A DNA stretch of 64,000 nt from Bifidobacterium primatium (GCF_002802875.1 NZ_PEBI01000001.1:583830-647829), one strand, 5' to 3'. Shown: positions 35,608-44,948, counted from the stretch's first letter. Numbers and translations are program-made. Notes: generated by a model not told the origin, from the sequence alone.

Positions 35608-36753
35608 TCACAAAATGGCGTCGAGCCCCTGCTCGGCGAGCGCGGCGACCATGCGCTTGACCTCCTGGCTGCGCGCCCTCGGCGCGACGAGCAGCGCATC
35701 CGGCGTGTCGACCACGACCAGGTCGTCGGCGCCGAGCAGCGCGATCGTCCGCCCCTCGCCGCCGGCCGGCGCGACCACGTTGCCGGCGGAGTCGAGGCAC
35801 ACCACCCGTCCGCGGTCGCCGATGATCTTGTTGTTGCGGGCGTCCGCGCTGGGAATCAGCGCGGCCACGGAGTTGAAATCGCCGATGTCGTCCCATCCGA
35901 AGCCGCCAGGGACCATCGCCACGCCGCCCTCGGCGGCCAGCGGCTCGGCCACGGCGTAGTCGAAGGCGATCTTCTCCACGGCCGGCCACAGCCGCTCCAT
36001 CATCTCGGCGCGGCGGTCGCCGTCGCCGTCCCATACGTCGGCAAGCGCCATCACCGTCTCGTGGATGCACGGCTTGAGCCTGGCCAGCGTGTCGAGCAGC
36101 ACGCCGGCGCGCATGACGAACATGCCGGCGTTCCACCGGTATTCGCCGGTCATCAGGTAGCCCTGCGCGGTTTCGGCATCCGGCTTCTCCACGAACGCGC
36201 GCACCATGCGGGCGTCCGGCGCGTCCGGCGCGGCATCGCCCAGCGGCTCCCCCTGGCGGATGTATCCGAAGGCGGTGGAGGGCCGCGTGGCGGCGATGCC
36301 GATGGTGGTCACATATCCGGCGCGCGCCGCCGCGACGGCCTGCGCCACGCATTCGCGGAACGCGACGTCGTCGCGGATCACGTGGTCGGCGGCGAACGAT
36401 CCGACCACCACGTCGCGTCCGTGCCGCTTCGCCAGGATGGCGGTGGCCAGGGCGATGGCGGCCGTGGAGTCGCGGCCCACGGGTTCGGCGAACAGATTGC
36501 GCCCATCCAGTTCGGGCAGCTGCGCGCGGACCGCGGCCGCGTGCGCCACGCCGGTCATCACCGTCACATGGCCGTCGCCGGCGACAGCGGCGAGACGGTC
36601 GAACGTGGCCTGAATCATCGTGCGTCCCGAACCGAGGAAGTCGTAGAGGAACTTCGGCCGTGCGCTGCGGCTCAGCGGCCATAGCCGCGAGCCGACGCCG
36701 CCGGCCGGAATCAATGCGTAAAAGTCCGAGAATCGCCCGTCAGTCTGTTGCAT
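35608..36753 (-). CDS. manC: Mannose-1-phosphate guanylyltransferase
   Basis: Makes GDP-mannose from mannose 1-phosphate and GTP, for glycans or glycolipids of the envelope. 381 aa, a single nucleotidyltransferase domain without the fused isomerase of long ManC forms. Motifs: PAGGVGSRLWPLSRSARPKF at the N-terminus (G-rich loop with Arg and Lys), AEPVGRDSTAAIALA, and SFAADHVI with the metal Asp. It continues with FVEKPDAETA and YRWNAGMFVMRA. ATG 36753 has no ribosome site; GACAAT ends 6 nt upstream, so it may be leaderless. It follows pgi by 233 bp but is separately transcribed, judging by the pgi start region. Confidence 0.9.
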   Translation of the reverse strand: MQQTDGRFSDFYALIPAGGVGSRLWPLSRSARPKFLYDFLGSGRTMIQATFDRLAAVAGDGHVTVMTGVAHAAAVRAQLPELDGRNLFAEPVGRDSTAAIALATAILAKRHGRDVVVGSFAADHVIRDDVAFRECVAQAVAAARAGYVTTIGIAATRPSTAFGYIRQGEPLGDAAPDAPDARMVRAFVEKPDAETAQGYLMTGEYRWNAGMFVMRAGVLLDTLARLKPCIHETVMALADVWDGDGDRRAEMMERLWPAVEKIAFDYAVAEPLAAEGGVAMVPGGFGWDDIGDFNSVAALIPSADARNNKIIGDRGRVVCLDSAGNVVAPAGGEGRTIALLGADDLVVVDTPDALLVAPRARSQEVKRMVAALAEQGLDAIL

Positions 36754-37007
36754 GTTCTTATTGTCACACGTCCCGTCACACGACCGCCGATTTCGCCGTC
36801 ATCCGCCGGCCCCGAACGGCGAAGCGGCGAAGTCCGTGCACGGCGACGGGGTCCGCCACGCCCATGGCACCGCATCACCATGGCACCGCATCGCCATGCC
36901 GCCGCCCATCGCGCCACGCCATGAAACCCCATGATTTGCATAATCGAAAATCATGCAGTATGGTAATCTACTTGTGTGCGCATTGCTGTTGCAATGCCTC
37001 ACGGATT

Positions 37008-37083
37008 GCCACTTTAGCTCAGTCGGTAGAGCGGCTCACTCGTAATGAGCAGGTCGACAGTTCGATTCTGTCAAGTGGCTCCA
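37008..37083 (+). tRNA. tRNA-Thr (anticodon CGT)
   Basis: Cloverleaf with acceptor GCCACTT/AAGTGGC, D-arm GCTC...GAGC, anticodon arm GCTCA-CTCGTAA-TGAGC giving CGT, and T-arm GACAG-TTCGATT-CTGTC. CCA is encoded at 37081-37083. TAATCT about 40 bp upstream (36964-36969) is a likely -10. Confidence 0.96.
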
Positions 37084-37090
37084 ACGAAGA

Positions 37091-37116
37091 CCCTAGGTTC
37101 ATCGCCTAGGGTTTTT
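37091..37116 (+). terminator. Terminator after tRNA-Thr
   Basis: The stem CCCTAGG with CCTAGGG is followed by TTTTT. Confidence 0.85.
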
Positions 37117-37120
37117 GCTT

Positions 37121-37150
37121 CCCCGAGAACATTCGCAAGAATGTTCGGGG
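37121..37150. repeat. Hairpin just before tRNA-Leu
   Basis: CCCCGAGAACATTC pairs with GAATGTTCGGGG (two-base bulge) around GCAA, ending 4 bp before the tRNA-Leu 5' end. It could be a second stop signal or affect 5' processing. Confidence 0.65.
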
Positions 37151-37153
37151 ACC

Positions 37154-37234
37154 GCGCGAGTGGCGGAATTGGTAGACGCGCAGGATTTAGGTTCCTGTGT
37201 CTTCGACGTGTGGGTTCAAGTCCCATCTCGCGCA
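37154..37234 (+). tRNA. tRNA-Leu (anticodon TAG)
   Basis: Acceptor GCGCGAG/CTCGCGC, a D-arm typical of Leu tRNA, anticodon arm CAGGA-TTTAGGT-TCCTG giving TAG, a long variable arm and T-arm TGGG-TTCAAGT-CCCA. CCA is not encoded. Confidence 0.96.
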
Positions 37235-37249
37235 CGCTTTCCGATTAAT

Positions 37250-37293
37250 CCTCTTGAATCATTGCGGCTTCGATGAATTCAAGGGGATTTTTT
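37250..37293 (+). terminator. Terminator after tRNA-Leu
   Basis: CCTCTTGAAT pairs with ATTCAAGGGG, followed by A and a T-run. Confidence 0.85.
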
Positions 37294-37380
37294 CATATCC
37301 GACCCCGCGCCGGAGGCAAATAGAGAGAAGAAGAGCCAAGGATTCACCATGGATTCGCGAGAATCCAGGAGAGGGACGTC

Positions 37381-38388
37381 ATGTCGGGACTGATTCATCC
37401 GATCACCCTGCTCGCGATCGTTTTCGTCGGTTACGGGTTCAAGCGCGCACGCATCTTCGGCGAGAAGGACTATCGCATCCTGCAGCGCATCGTGTTCAAC
37501 CTCACGCTGCCGGCCGCAATCATCGTGTCGTTCCTGACGAACCCCCACGACCCCAAGCTGCTGTGGATCTCGCTGTTCGGCCTGGCATGCGGCCTCTTCC
37601 CCACCCCGATACTGTATTTCGTTAGCCGCCGCAAGCCGGTGAACGAGCGCGCGTTCCTCATGCTCAACGGCGCGGGCTTCAACATCGGCAACTTCTGCTT
37701 CCCCGTCATGCAGTCGATGCTCGGTTCGGCGTCGCTGGTCACGGGCGCCATGTTCGATATGGGCAACTGCGTGGTGGTGGCCGCCGGCAACAACCTGCTC
37801 ACGCAGCGTCTGCTGCACATCAACCCCGACAAGCCGCTGAGCGAGCAGAATCACGGCGACATGACCGTCACGCGTCTGCCCCGCATCAAGCCGAAGGACA
37901 GGGATGCACGCCGTCTCGCCCGCCGTGCCACGATGCGCGGCATCGCCAAGAGCTTCCTCACGTCGGTGCCGTTCGACACCTATCTGCTCATGATCGTGCT
38001 GATGTTCACCGGCGTGAAGCTGCCCGGCATCGTGGTGGACGTCCTCAGCCCGGTGGGCGACGCGAACGGCTTCTGCTCGATGCTCATGGTCGGCATGCTC
38101 ATGGACTTCCCGAACAACCGCAAGGAGATCTCGCAGGCGCTGCGCGTGGTGGCCTGGCGTATTCCGTTCGCGGCGCTGTTCTGCCTGGTCACCTGGTTCC
38201 TGCTGCCGTATGACGCGGCCACGCGCAAGGCCATCGTGATGCTGTGCATGGCGCCGACCGCCGTGTTCGCCACGCTGTTCTCCGACCGCGTGCTCGGCAA
38301 CGCGAAGATGGCCGGCTTCTGCCTGTCCGTCACCGCGGTGATGGGCATGGTCGCCATGACCGCCGCGAACTACCTGATTCCGGCCTGA
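37381..38388 (+). CDS. AEC (auxin efflux carrier) family transporter
   Basis: A 335-aa integral membrane protein with about ten hydrophobic helices in two five-helix halves, as in AEC/BART carriers. FNLTLPAAIIVSFL and NGAGFNIGNFCFPVMQSM show the Asn/Pro/Gly-containing crossover helices of this family. Bacterial members export or exchange organic acids such as malate; the substrate cannot be read here. The protein is interrupted by a basic cytoplasmic loop (about 150-185). ATG 37381 has AGGAGAGG upstream. It is monocistronic, following the tRNA pair and ending 11 bp before convergent rdgB. Confidence 0.85.
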   Translation: MSGLIHPITLLAIVFVGYGFKRARIFGEKDYRILQRIVFNLTLPAAIIVSFLTNPHDPKLLWISLFGLACGLFPTPILYFVSRRKPVNERAFLMLNGAGFNIGNFCFPVMQSMLGSASLVTGAMFDMGNCVVVAAGNNLLTQRLLHINPDKPLSEQNHGDMTVTRLPRIKPKDRDARRLARRATMRGIAKSFLTSVPFDTYLLMIVLMFTGVKLPGIVVDVLSPVGDANGFCSMLMVGMLMDFPNNRKEISQALRVVAWRIPFAALFCLVTWFLLPYDAATRKAIVMLCMAPTAVFATLFSDRVLGNAKMAGFCLSVTAVMGMVAMTAANYLIPA

Positions 38389-38398
38389 TTCGAACGAT

Positions 38399-39079
38399 TC
38401 AGTCGATAAGAGCGCGCCTGATGCTGCGCACCAGTGCCTGAATCGCCTTGGAACGGTGCGAGATGGCGTTCTTCTCCTCCGGCGTCATCTCGGCGCTGGT
38501 GAGCTCCTCGCCGGATTCCTTCGCACGCTGCGGCTGGTCGTTCGGCACGAAGATGGGATCGTAGCCGAAACCGTGCTCGCCACGCGGCTCGCGGATGATG
38601 CGCCCGCACATGTCGCCGAGCTCCACGTTCTCGTTGTGGATGCCGTACGGCGCCTCGCTCTGGCCCTCCTCGGGCGTGACGAACGCCGCGGCGCAGCGGA
38701 AGCGCGCCGTGCGGTTGCGGTCCGGGATGTCGGCAAGCTGAGCGAGCAGCAGCTCGTAGTTGGCCACGTCGTCGCCATGACGGCCGCACCAACGTGCGGA
38801 AAGGATGCCGGGGGCCGCGCCCAGAACGTCGACGATCAGGCCGGAGTCGTCGGCGATGGCCGGCAGACCCGTGCGGCGCACGACGTCGCGCGCCTTGAGC
38901 AGCGCGTTCTGTTCGAAGCTCGCGCCGTCCTCGACGGGGTCGGGCAGGTTCAGTTCGCCCGCGGTCAGCAGTTCGATACGGTCGGCGTCCTCGCCGAGGT
39001 CCTCGGCGAGAATGCGACGAATCTCCACCAGCTTGCCTGCATTATGGGTGGCGACCACCAATTTGACCGTGTTGCTCAT
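38399..39079 (-). CDS. rdgB: RdgB/HAM1 non-canonical purine NTP pyrophosphatase
   Basis: Hydrolyses dITP, ITP and XTP to monophosphates to keep them out of DNA and RNA. 226 aa. Motifs: LVVATHNAGKLVEIRRIL at the N-terminus, SFEQNALLKARDVV, and ADDSGLIVDVLGAAPGILSA with the catalytic Asp. GFGYDPIFVPN is further on, followed by SHRSKAIQAL at the end. The start at 39079 has GAGAGGT upstream. It follows rph in the same direction, a common actinobacterial pair, with a strong hairpin in the 172-bp gap. Confidence 0.95.
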   Translation of the reverse strand: MSNTVKLVVATHNAGKLVEIRRILAEDLGEDADRIELLTAGELNLPDPVEDGASFEQNALLKARDVVRRTGLPAIADDSGLIVDVLGAAPGILSARWCGRHGDDVANYELLLAQLADIPDRNRTARFRCAAAFVTPEEGQSEAPYGIHNENVELGDMCGRIIREPRGEHGFGYDPIFVPNDQPQRAKESGEELTSAEMTPEEKNAISHRSKAIQALVRSIRRALID

Positions 39080-39131
39080 GGCATCTACCTCTCTGAACTA
39101 TGCGCGGCACGTTGCCTCTATGCTGCTGCGC

Positions 39132-39179
39132 CCTCCCAACAATATGGGAGGCCCCGTACGTTTGGAAACGTACGGGGCC
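39132..39179. repeat. Two hairpins between rph and rdgB
   Basis: GGCCCCGTACGTTT with its complement around a 2-nt apex (39149-39179), and CTCCCA/TGGGAG (39132-39150). There is no T-run, so rather than terminating they may mark an mRNA processing or attenuation point between the two genes. Confidence 0.6.
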
Positions 39180-39251
39180 CCGATGCCGTTCCGAAGAGAC
39201 CGACGGGAACCGTCGTTCCCGCACCGGTCCGCGGCGCACCGACGTCTGCCG

Positions 39252-40016
39252 TCAGTCCTCGTCGAGCGCCTTGCGCTGCAGGGCCTGCAGCTCGCGGTTG
39301 CCCTTTTCGGCCAGGTCGAGCAGCTCGCCGAGCTCGGCGCGCGTGAACGGACGATGCTCCGCCGTGCCCTGGATCTCGATGAACGCGCCGGCGCCCGTCA
39401 TGGCCACGTTCATATCGGTCATGGCCTGGCTGTCCTCCACGTAGGGAAGGTCGAGCATCGGCTTGCCGTCGATCACGCCGACGGAGACGGCCGACACCTG
39501 GTCCTTGAGCACCTGGCGATTGGCCCGCAGCACCTTGTGCTCCTTGGCCCAGGCCACGGCGTCGGCGAGCGCCACGTAGGCGCCGGTGATCGACGCGGTC
39601 CTGGTGCCGCCGTCGGCCTGCAGCACGTCGCAGTCGAGCTGGATCTGGTTTTCGCCGAGCGCCTTCATGTCGACGACGCCGCGCAGGCAGCGGCCGATCA
39701 GTCGGCTGATCTCGTGGGTGCGGCCGCCGATCTTGCCGCGCACGGATTCGCGGTCGGTGCGTTCGGATGTGGCGCGCGGCAGCATCGCGTATTCGGCGGT
39801 CACCCAGCCGAGTCCGGAGTCCTTGCGCCAGCGCGGCACGCCCTGCGTGAACGTGGCGGTGCACATCACGCGAGTGTTGCCGCATTCGATGAGCACGGAG
39901 CCTTCGGGGGCGTCGGTCCAATGACGGGTGATCTTCACCGGACGCAGTTCGTCGACGGCGCGGCCGTCGGGGCGAATCGTCTGATTGACGTCGAGCATGT
40001 CTTTGATCTGAACCAT
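39252..40016 (-). CDS. rph: Ribonuclease PH
   Basis: Phosphorolytic 3'-5' exoribonuclease that trims tRNA 3' ends; 254 aa. Motifs: [17 protein letters not shown] at the N-terminus, [25 protein letters not shown], and the phosphate-binding segment REISRLIGR-like ([12 protein letters not shown]). [20 protein letters not shown] holds the catalytic Asp. The C-terminus is slightly longer than the ~240 aa of most members. GAGGT lies upstream of ATG 40016. It heads the rph-rdgB pair. Confidence 0.96.
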   Translation of the reverse strand: MVQIKDMLDVNQTIRPDGRAVDELRPVKITRHWTDAPEGSVLIECGNTRVMCTATFTQGVPRWRKDSGLGWVTAEYAMLPRATSERTDRESVRGKIGGRTHEISRLIGRCLRGVVDMKALGENQIQLDCDVLQADGGTRTASITGAYVALADAVAWAKEHKVLRANRQVLKDQVSAVSVGVIDGKPMLDLPYVEDSQAMTDMNVAMTGAGAFIEIQGTAEHRPFTRAELGELLDLAEKGNRELQALQRKALDED

Positions 40017-40167
40017 GGTTAACCTCGGAATCTTACGGAATCACTGCCCCCGACCGTATCCGGCTTAGCCGACAAAACCGCCGTCCGCAGCGGGCCCGCG
40101 TCCATGGTTCGGACCGTCGAACGATTGCCGGCCGGCAACGTTCGACGCGGCCAATAGAATGACTGTC

Positions 40168-40794
40168 ATGAGATTCTTGGCCGCGATATTCCGATTCGCC
40201 ACGTCGGCCTGTTGTTTCGCCGGCACGTATGAGATCTGGCATCTGCACGAGTTCGCCTCCCTGACGTATTTCACCTTCCAGACGGCGCTGCTTCTGGGCG
40301 TCGTGATGCTGTGGTCGGGGGCGGCCACGCTGCTCAAGGGCATCGAACCGCCGGTGTGGCTCAAGGGATGCCTGACGCTGTATATCGCGGTGGCCGGTCT
40401 GGTGGCGGCGTTCCTGCTGCCGGCGGCCGATCCGTCGACGCCGCGCGTGTTCGGCCTGATGACGGTCACGTACGCGCACATCATCGTGCCGATCGCCGCG
40501 GTCATCGATTTTCTCGTCTTCGACGAGCATCGGAAATTCCAATGGTCGTACTGCCTCACGTGGCTCATCTATATTCCGGTCTATGTGATGGGCGTGCTGA
40601 TTCGAGCGGCCATCTGGCCGCATTCGGGCCCGTTGAAGGACGGCACGCCGTATCCGTACGATTTCCTGAACCTGCCGCAGATCGGCTGGACGCAACTGGG
40701 CATCAACGTGGGCGAGGGGCTGGCCGCGTTCCTCGTGCTCGGTCTGGTGCTTGTCGCCCTCGACCGCGTCCTGCCGGCGAAACTCGTAAAGTGA
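40168..40794 (+). CDS. Pr6Pr family (FAR-17a/AIG1-like) membrane protein
   Basis: A 208-aa protein with about six hydrophobic helices. FASLTYFTFQTALLLGVVML and the conserved His in TYAHIIVPIAAVIDFLVFDE match the Pr6Pr pattern seen in many actinobacteria; function unknown. TAGAAT at 40155-40160 ends 7 nt before ATG 40168 and overlaps the other in-frame ATG at 40159. The start at 40168 with a leaderless message is therefore favoured. It is divergent from rph and 79 bp before pncB. Confidence 0.83.
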   Translation: MRFLAAIFRFATSACCFAGTYEIWHLHEFASLTYFTFQTALLLGVVMLWSGAATLLKGIEPPVWLKGCLTLYIAVAGLVAAFLLPAADPSTPRVFGLMTVTYAHIIVPIAAVIDFLVFDEHRKFQWSYCLTWLIYIPVYVMGVLIRAAIWPHSGPLKDGTPYPYDFLNLPQIGWTQLGINVGEGLAAFLVLGLVLVALDRVLPAKLVK

Positions 40795-40873
40795 CCGCGT
40801 TCGGGAACGAACGGCCTACAATCGCATACAACAGAAATTCATATTGACATCCCGCGACCCGAAGAAGGACGAT

Positions 40874-42214
40874 ATGACCAACACCGACTACTCATCGGCC
40901 ATGATGACCGACATGTACGAATACACCATGCTGGACGCCGCCATGCAGGACGGCACCGCAGACCGCCAGTGCGTGTTCGAGGTGTTCACCCGTCATCTGC
41001 CCACCGGCCGCCGATACGGCATCGTGGCCGGTCTGGGCCGCATCGTGGAGATGCTCAAGGACTTCCGTCCGACCGAATCCGACCTGAAGTTCCTGCGCGA
41101 CCGTCATGTGGTGAGCGAGAAGACCGCCAAGTGGCTGGAGAACTTCTCGTTCTCCGGCACCATCCGCGCCTACCGCGAGGGCGAGGCGTTCTTCGCGAAC
41201 TCCCCGATTCTCGAGGTCGAGGGCACGTTCGCGGAATGCACGCTGCTGGAGACGCTCGTGCTCTCCGTGCTGAACTATGATTCGGCCATCGCGTCGGCGG
41301 CCTCCCGCATGACGTCGGCCGCCGGCGACCGTCCGTGCATGGACATGGGCGGACGCCGTGCGAACGAAAGCGCCGCCGTGGCCGCGGCACGTGCATCGAT
41401 CGTCGGCGGCTTCGCCGGCACCGCGAACCTGGCCGCCGCGAAGAAGTACGACCTGCTGTGCATCGGCACCGCCGCGCACGCGTTCACGCTGCTGCACGAC
41501 GACGAGCGCGACGCCTTCGTCTCGCAGGTCAACGCCCTGGGCCCCGGCACCACGCTGCTCACCGACACCTACAACATCGAGAAGGCCATCACCACGGCCG
41601 TGGAGGTGGCCGGCCCCCAGCTCGGCGGCATCCGCATCGATTCCGGCGACCTGGCGTCGCTGGCGCAGAAGGCCCGCAAGCAGCTTGATTCGCTGGGCGC
41701 CACGAACACGAAGATCACCGTGACCAACGACCTCGACGAATACGCGCTGGCCGCATTGCAGACCGCGCCCGTGGACTCCTACGGCGTGGGCACCATGCTG
41801 GTGACCGGCTCCGGACACCCCACCTGCGCGATGGTGTACAAGCTGGTCGAACGCGAGGGCTCCGACGGCGCGATGCATCCGGTGGCCAAGAAGTCGTTCG
41901 GCAAGAGCACCGACGGCTGGCGCAAGCGTGCGCTGCGCTGCTACCAGTACGGTCTGGCGCAGGGCGAACTCGTGCTGTGCGGTCCGGCCGACAAGCTCGC
42001 CGCATGGGAGGCGCCGGCCGAATACGGCGACACGAAGGATCTGATGATCACCGCCGTCGACCACGGCGACATCGACGAGTCCCTTGCCAGCAAGGAGGCG
42101 CTGCTCGCGGCCCGTGACTACCACAAGAAGGCGCTCGACGAGCTGCCGGTGACCGCCCTGTCGCTGAGCAACGGCGAACAGGCCATCCCCACCGAGGTCC
42201 TCACCATCGAGTGA
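40874..42214 (+). CDS. pncB: Nicotinate phosphoribosyltransferase
   Basis: Condenses nicotinate with PRPP for NAD salvage; 446 aa. Motifs: TDMYEYTMLDAAMQDG near the N-terminus and FEVFTRHLPTGRRYGIVAGL. MGGRRANESAAVAAARAS, LLTDTYNIEKAI and GGIRIDSGDLASLAQKAR form the phosphoribosyl-binding core. VGTMLVTG follows. ATG 40874 has GAAGGA upstream at normal spacing. It is transcribed toward DUF3039, with a long palindrome in between. Confidence 0.95.
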   Translation: MTNTDYSSAMMTDMYEYTMLDAAMQDGTADRQCVFEVFTRHLPTGRRYGIVAGLGRIVEMLKDFRPTESDLKFLRDRHVVSEKTAKWLENFSFSGTIRAYREGEAFFANSPILEVEGTFAECTLLETLVLSVLNYDSAIASAASRMTSAAGDRPCMDMGGRRANESAAVAAARASIVGGFAGTANLAAAKKYDLLCIGTAAHAFTLLHDDERDAFVSQVNALGPGTTLLTDTYNIEKAITTAVEVAGPQLGGIRIDSGDLASLAQKARKQLDSLGATNTKITVTNDLDEYALAALQTAPVDSYGVGTMLVTGSGHPTCAMVYKLVEREGSDGAMHPVAKKSFGKSTDGWRKRALRCYQYGLAQGELVLCGPADKLAAWEAPAEYGDTKDLMITAVDHGDIDESLASKEALLAARDYHKKALDELPVTALSLSNGEQAIPTEVLTIE

Positions 42215-42274
42215 CGGCGGAAATAGTAGGTTCCGACGAACCGAAACCGTACAAAACGTACAAAATACAGGTCA

Positions 42275-42367
42275 AAATGCCCGAAAACTGAATTTGTGGT
42301 GTTCTATGGTCGTTTTTCCGCATGAAAACGGCCATAGAACACCACAAACAACGGATAACGGGCATTT
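42275..42367. repeat. Nested palindrome after pncB
   Basis: A stem of about 24 bp: TTTGTGGTGTTCTATGGTCG at 42293-42312 pairs with CGGCCATAGAACACCACAAA at 42329-42348. An outer pair AAAATGCCCG/CGGGCATTT encloses it. The TATGGTCGTTTTTCC core matches the element at 5341-5420. It may terminate pncB and DUF3039 from both sides. Confidence 0.8.
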
Positions 42368-42401
42368 CAGCCCGTATTGCTTCGTCCCGCGCCGCGACTC
42401 G

Positions 42402-42707
42402 CTAGCGCATCTCGTCGTAGATGCGCTTGCAGTCGGGGCACACCGGATAATCGGACGGATTATGCTTCGGCACCCACACCTTGCCGCACAGGGCCACGAC
42501 CGGCCGGCCGGTCAGGCGGGACTCCGCCATGCGCTCCTTGGATACGTAGTGGGCGAAGCGGTCGGCATCGCCGTCGTCGGTCTTCTGCCCCTCGGTCTTG
42601 GTCTCGGGACGCTCGAGCACCGCGGTGCCGCTGCCGGAATCCGGCGTGGAAAGCGGGGAGACCGCGTCGTCAACGAAACCGTCATCGAATACATTCCTCA
42701 TAATCAT
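42402..42707 (-). CDS. DUF3039 family protein
   Basis: A 101-aa protein of the actinobacterial DUF3039 family. After an acidic flexible half comes FAHYVSKERMAESRLTG, then a small zinc-ribbon-like end: ALCGKVWVP, and CPDCKRIYDEM. Three Cys plus His are candidate metal ligands. Function unknown. Starts at 42707 or 42701 are both served by GAGG motifs. It is convergent with pncB and divergent from coaD. Confidence 0.85.
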   Translation of the reverse strand: MIMRNVFDDGFVDDAVSPLSTPDSGSGTAVLERPETKTEGQKTDDGDADRFAHYVSKERMAESRLTGRPVVALCGKVWVPKHNPSDYPVCPDCKRIYDEMR

Positions 42708-42861
42708 GCCTCATTCCTCGCTCGCAAAACGATGCTGGACCATATCGATTCAATAATAGAGGCTTATATTCCACGGTGATGTGACGAATCACACAGCGCG
42801 ACCGAGGCCGCATCGCAAAGCGGCGGCCTCGGTCTCCAAAGGACGCGGTAATCTGGAATCC

Positions 42862-43353
42862 ATGACTATAGCTGTATGCCCCGGTTCATTCGATCCGGTA
42901 ACCTCCGGGCACATCGATGTGATCGAACGATGTGCGCACCTGTTCGAACAAGTCCACGTAGTGGTGGCGGTCAACGCGGCGAAGCGGCCGATGTTCACCG
43001 AAACGCAGCGCGTGGAGATGATCCGCGAGGTACTGGCAGAGGACGGATTCCCCGATATCGTCGTCACCAGCACCGAAGGACTGATCACCGACTACTGCGC
43101 CAGGGTCGGCGCGCAGGTGATAGTCAAGGGACTCCGCCAGAATGGCGATTACGAGGCGGAGCTGGGCATGGCGCTGGTGAACAAGCAGATCGGCAACGTC
43201 GAGACCATGTTCCTGCCGGCGAACCCGCTGAAGGAGCATATCTCCAGTTCCATCGTCAAGGATGTGGCACGTCATGGCGGCGACGTGACCGGCCTGGTGC
43301 CGGGCTACGTGGCGCCGCTGCTTATCGAAGCATTGAGGAGTGAAAAGAGATAA
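42862..43353 (+). CDS. coaD: Phosphopantetheine adenylyltransferase
   Basis: Penultimate step of CoA synthesis; 163 aa. The nucleotidyltransferase signature is [16 protein letters not shown] with the T/HxGH-type motif. [17 protein letters not shown] is the ISSS/T motif near the end. TAATCT at 42849-42854 lies 7 nt before ATG 42862 and there is no ribosome site, so the message is probably leaderless. It leads a cluster of closely spaced genes (SepIVA-like, DUF177, rpmF). Confidence 0.96.
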   Translation: MTIAVCPGSFDPVTSGHIDVIERCAHLFEQVHVVVAVNAAKRPMFTETQRVEMIREVLAEDGFPDIVVTSTEGLITDYCARVGAQVIVKGLRQNGDYEAELGMALVNKQIGNVETMFLPANPLKEHISSSIVKDVARHGGDVTGLVPGYVAPLLIEALRSEKR

Positions 43354-43355
43354 TC

Positions 43356-44300
43356 ATGGACGACGTCAGGGATGGCTATGTGACCCCGGACAACGACGAC
43401 ACCGGCGAGTCCGAAGTCGCCAACCGCATGGGCATCCACGGGAATCCTGCGGACGCGGATTCGCCGACGCAGGCCCCGGCCGGCGCGGCGACGAACGACG
43501 ACGCCACGCCGGGCCCCGTGACCTCCTACGAGGAGTATTCCGAACCGTATTCCTCCGTCGCGATCCCAGCGCCGACCGAACCGGCGGCCGCGCCATACCG
43601 ACGGCCCTCGTTCTCCATTCCCACCGTGACCAACGGACGGGTCGACCTGGACGACTCCACGAACATCGACCGTCCGAAGTCGGCGATCAAGCCCAACGCC
43701 CAGACCTTCCAGCGCATGCTCATGGAGGACGATGACGACGAGGACCTGACTACCAAGAACCAGTTCACCACCGTCTACGACCTGCTCGACCAGCTCGAGG
43801 AGCTCGTGGACGCGTCGAAGGGGTCGTTCTTCTCGGGCACGCAGGTGCGCGTGGACCGTGAGGAGATCACCACGCTCATCACCGAGCTCAAGGGCAAGCT
43901 GCCCGTGCAGCTCGAACGCGCCTCGGCCCTGATGCGCGAATCCGAGCGCCGACTCGAGAACGCGCAGTCGCAGGCCAACGCCATCATCGCCGCGGCGCAG
44001 AGCCGCTCGGCCACGATCATCCGCGAAGCCAACGAGCAGGCACAGTTCCTCGCCGGGCAGGAGAACGTAGTGGCGCTCGCCACCGAGCGCGCGCATTCCA
44101 TCCTCGACCAGGCGCAGGCCAAGGCCGACAAGCTCACCCGCGGCGCCGACAACTATTCGACGGCCGTGCTCACCGAGCTGAGCGAGCAGCTGGCCAAGGC
44201 GTCGCACGGCGTGCAGAACGGCCTCGCCGTGCTTGCCGAACGTCAGCGACAGGCCGCGCAGGACATGCCGCACCTGTCGTCGGACGACTATTCCAACTGA
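43356..44300 (+). CDS. SepIVA-like DivIVA-family coiled-coil protein
   Basis: A 314-aa cytoplasmic protein. The first ~120 residues are acidic, Pro-rich and probably disordered. Next comes FTTVYDLLDQLEELVDASKG and then a long coiled coil (about 165-300) rich in Ala, Glu and Gln (MRESERRLENAQSQANAI). In mycobacteria the gene between coaD and DUF177 is sepIVA, a septum and growth-pole organiser. The same position and coiled-coil layout support that call, but sequence identity was not measured. It starts 3 bp after coaD. Confidence 0.78.
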   Translation: MDDVRDGYVTPDNDDTGESEVANRMGIHGNPADADSPTQAPAGAATNDDATPGPVTSYEEYSEPYSSVAIPAPTEPAAAPYRRPSFSIPTVTNGRVDLDDSTNIDRPKSAIKPNAQTFQRMLMEDDDDEDLTTKNQFTTVYDLLDQLEELVDASKGSFFSGTQVRVDREEITTLITELKGKLPVQLERASALMRESERRLENAQSQANAIIAAAQSRSATIIREANEQAQFLAGQENVVALATERAHSILDQAQAKADKLTRGADNYSTAVLTELSEQLAKASHGVQNGLAVLAERQRQAAQDMPHLSSDDYSN

Positions 44301-44324
44301 TCCTCCATCTGCAAAGGACGTATG

Positions 44325-44948
44325 ATGAACGCCAATCATCCCGAAACCTCACCGTGGGCGGTGTCGATCGCCCAGGTCGCCAGCCGTCCCGGCCAGAGCA
44401 AGTCGGTCGACGCCGACTTCCCCGCCCCCAGCGGCATCGGCGACGAGGTCATCAGCATCAAGGAGGGGGCGCCGGTGCACGTCTGCGGCTCCTTCGACTC
44501 CATCGTCGACGGACTCGTGCTCACCGCAAGCGTGACCGCGCCCGTCACCGCCGAATGCTCCCGCTGCCTCAAGCCGCTGAACGCGAACCACACGATCACG
44601 GTCACCGCGTTCTTCCCCTATGCGCCGGACGTCCACGACCAGCGTCGCAAGGGCGGCCATGGCGAGGAGGAGGTCGACATCATCGCCGGCGAGGAGGAGG
44701 GCGACGACACGTACCCGCTGGCCGGCAACAACACCTTCGCCGACATCGAGGCCCTGCTGCGCGACAACCTGGTCGAGTCGCTGCCGCTCAAGCCGCTGTG
44801 CCGACCGGACTGCCAGGGCCTGTGCCCGCAGTGCGGCGAGGACCTCAACGAGCATCCGGACCATCATCACGAGGTCTCCGACATCCGCTGGTCGGCGTTG
44901 GAATCGCTCAAGGCGCAGCTCGAGGCCGAGGCCGGCGACGACAAGTGA
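44325..44948 (+). CDS. DUF177 (YceD-like) protein
   Basis: A 207-aa protein of the DUF177 family, usually encoded just before rpmF. YceD family members are linked to ribosome or rRNA metabolism. The Cys pair in TAECSRCLKPL and the zinc-like cluster CRPDCQGLCPQCGEDLN are the family hallmarks. The start is ATG 44325, 6 nt after AAAGGA; ATG 44322 is also possible. It belongs to the coaD-rpmF cluster. Confidence 0.9.
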   Translation: MNANHPETSPWAVSIAQVASRPGQSKSVDADFPAPSGIGDEVISIKEGAPVHVCGSFDSIVDGLVLTASVTAPVTAECSRCLKPLNANHTITVTAFFPYAPDVHDQRRKGGHGEEEVDIIAGEEEGDDTYPLAGNNTFADIEALLRDNLVESLPLKPLCRPDCQGLCPQCGEDLNEHPDHHHEVSDIRWSALESLKAQLEAEAGDDK

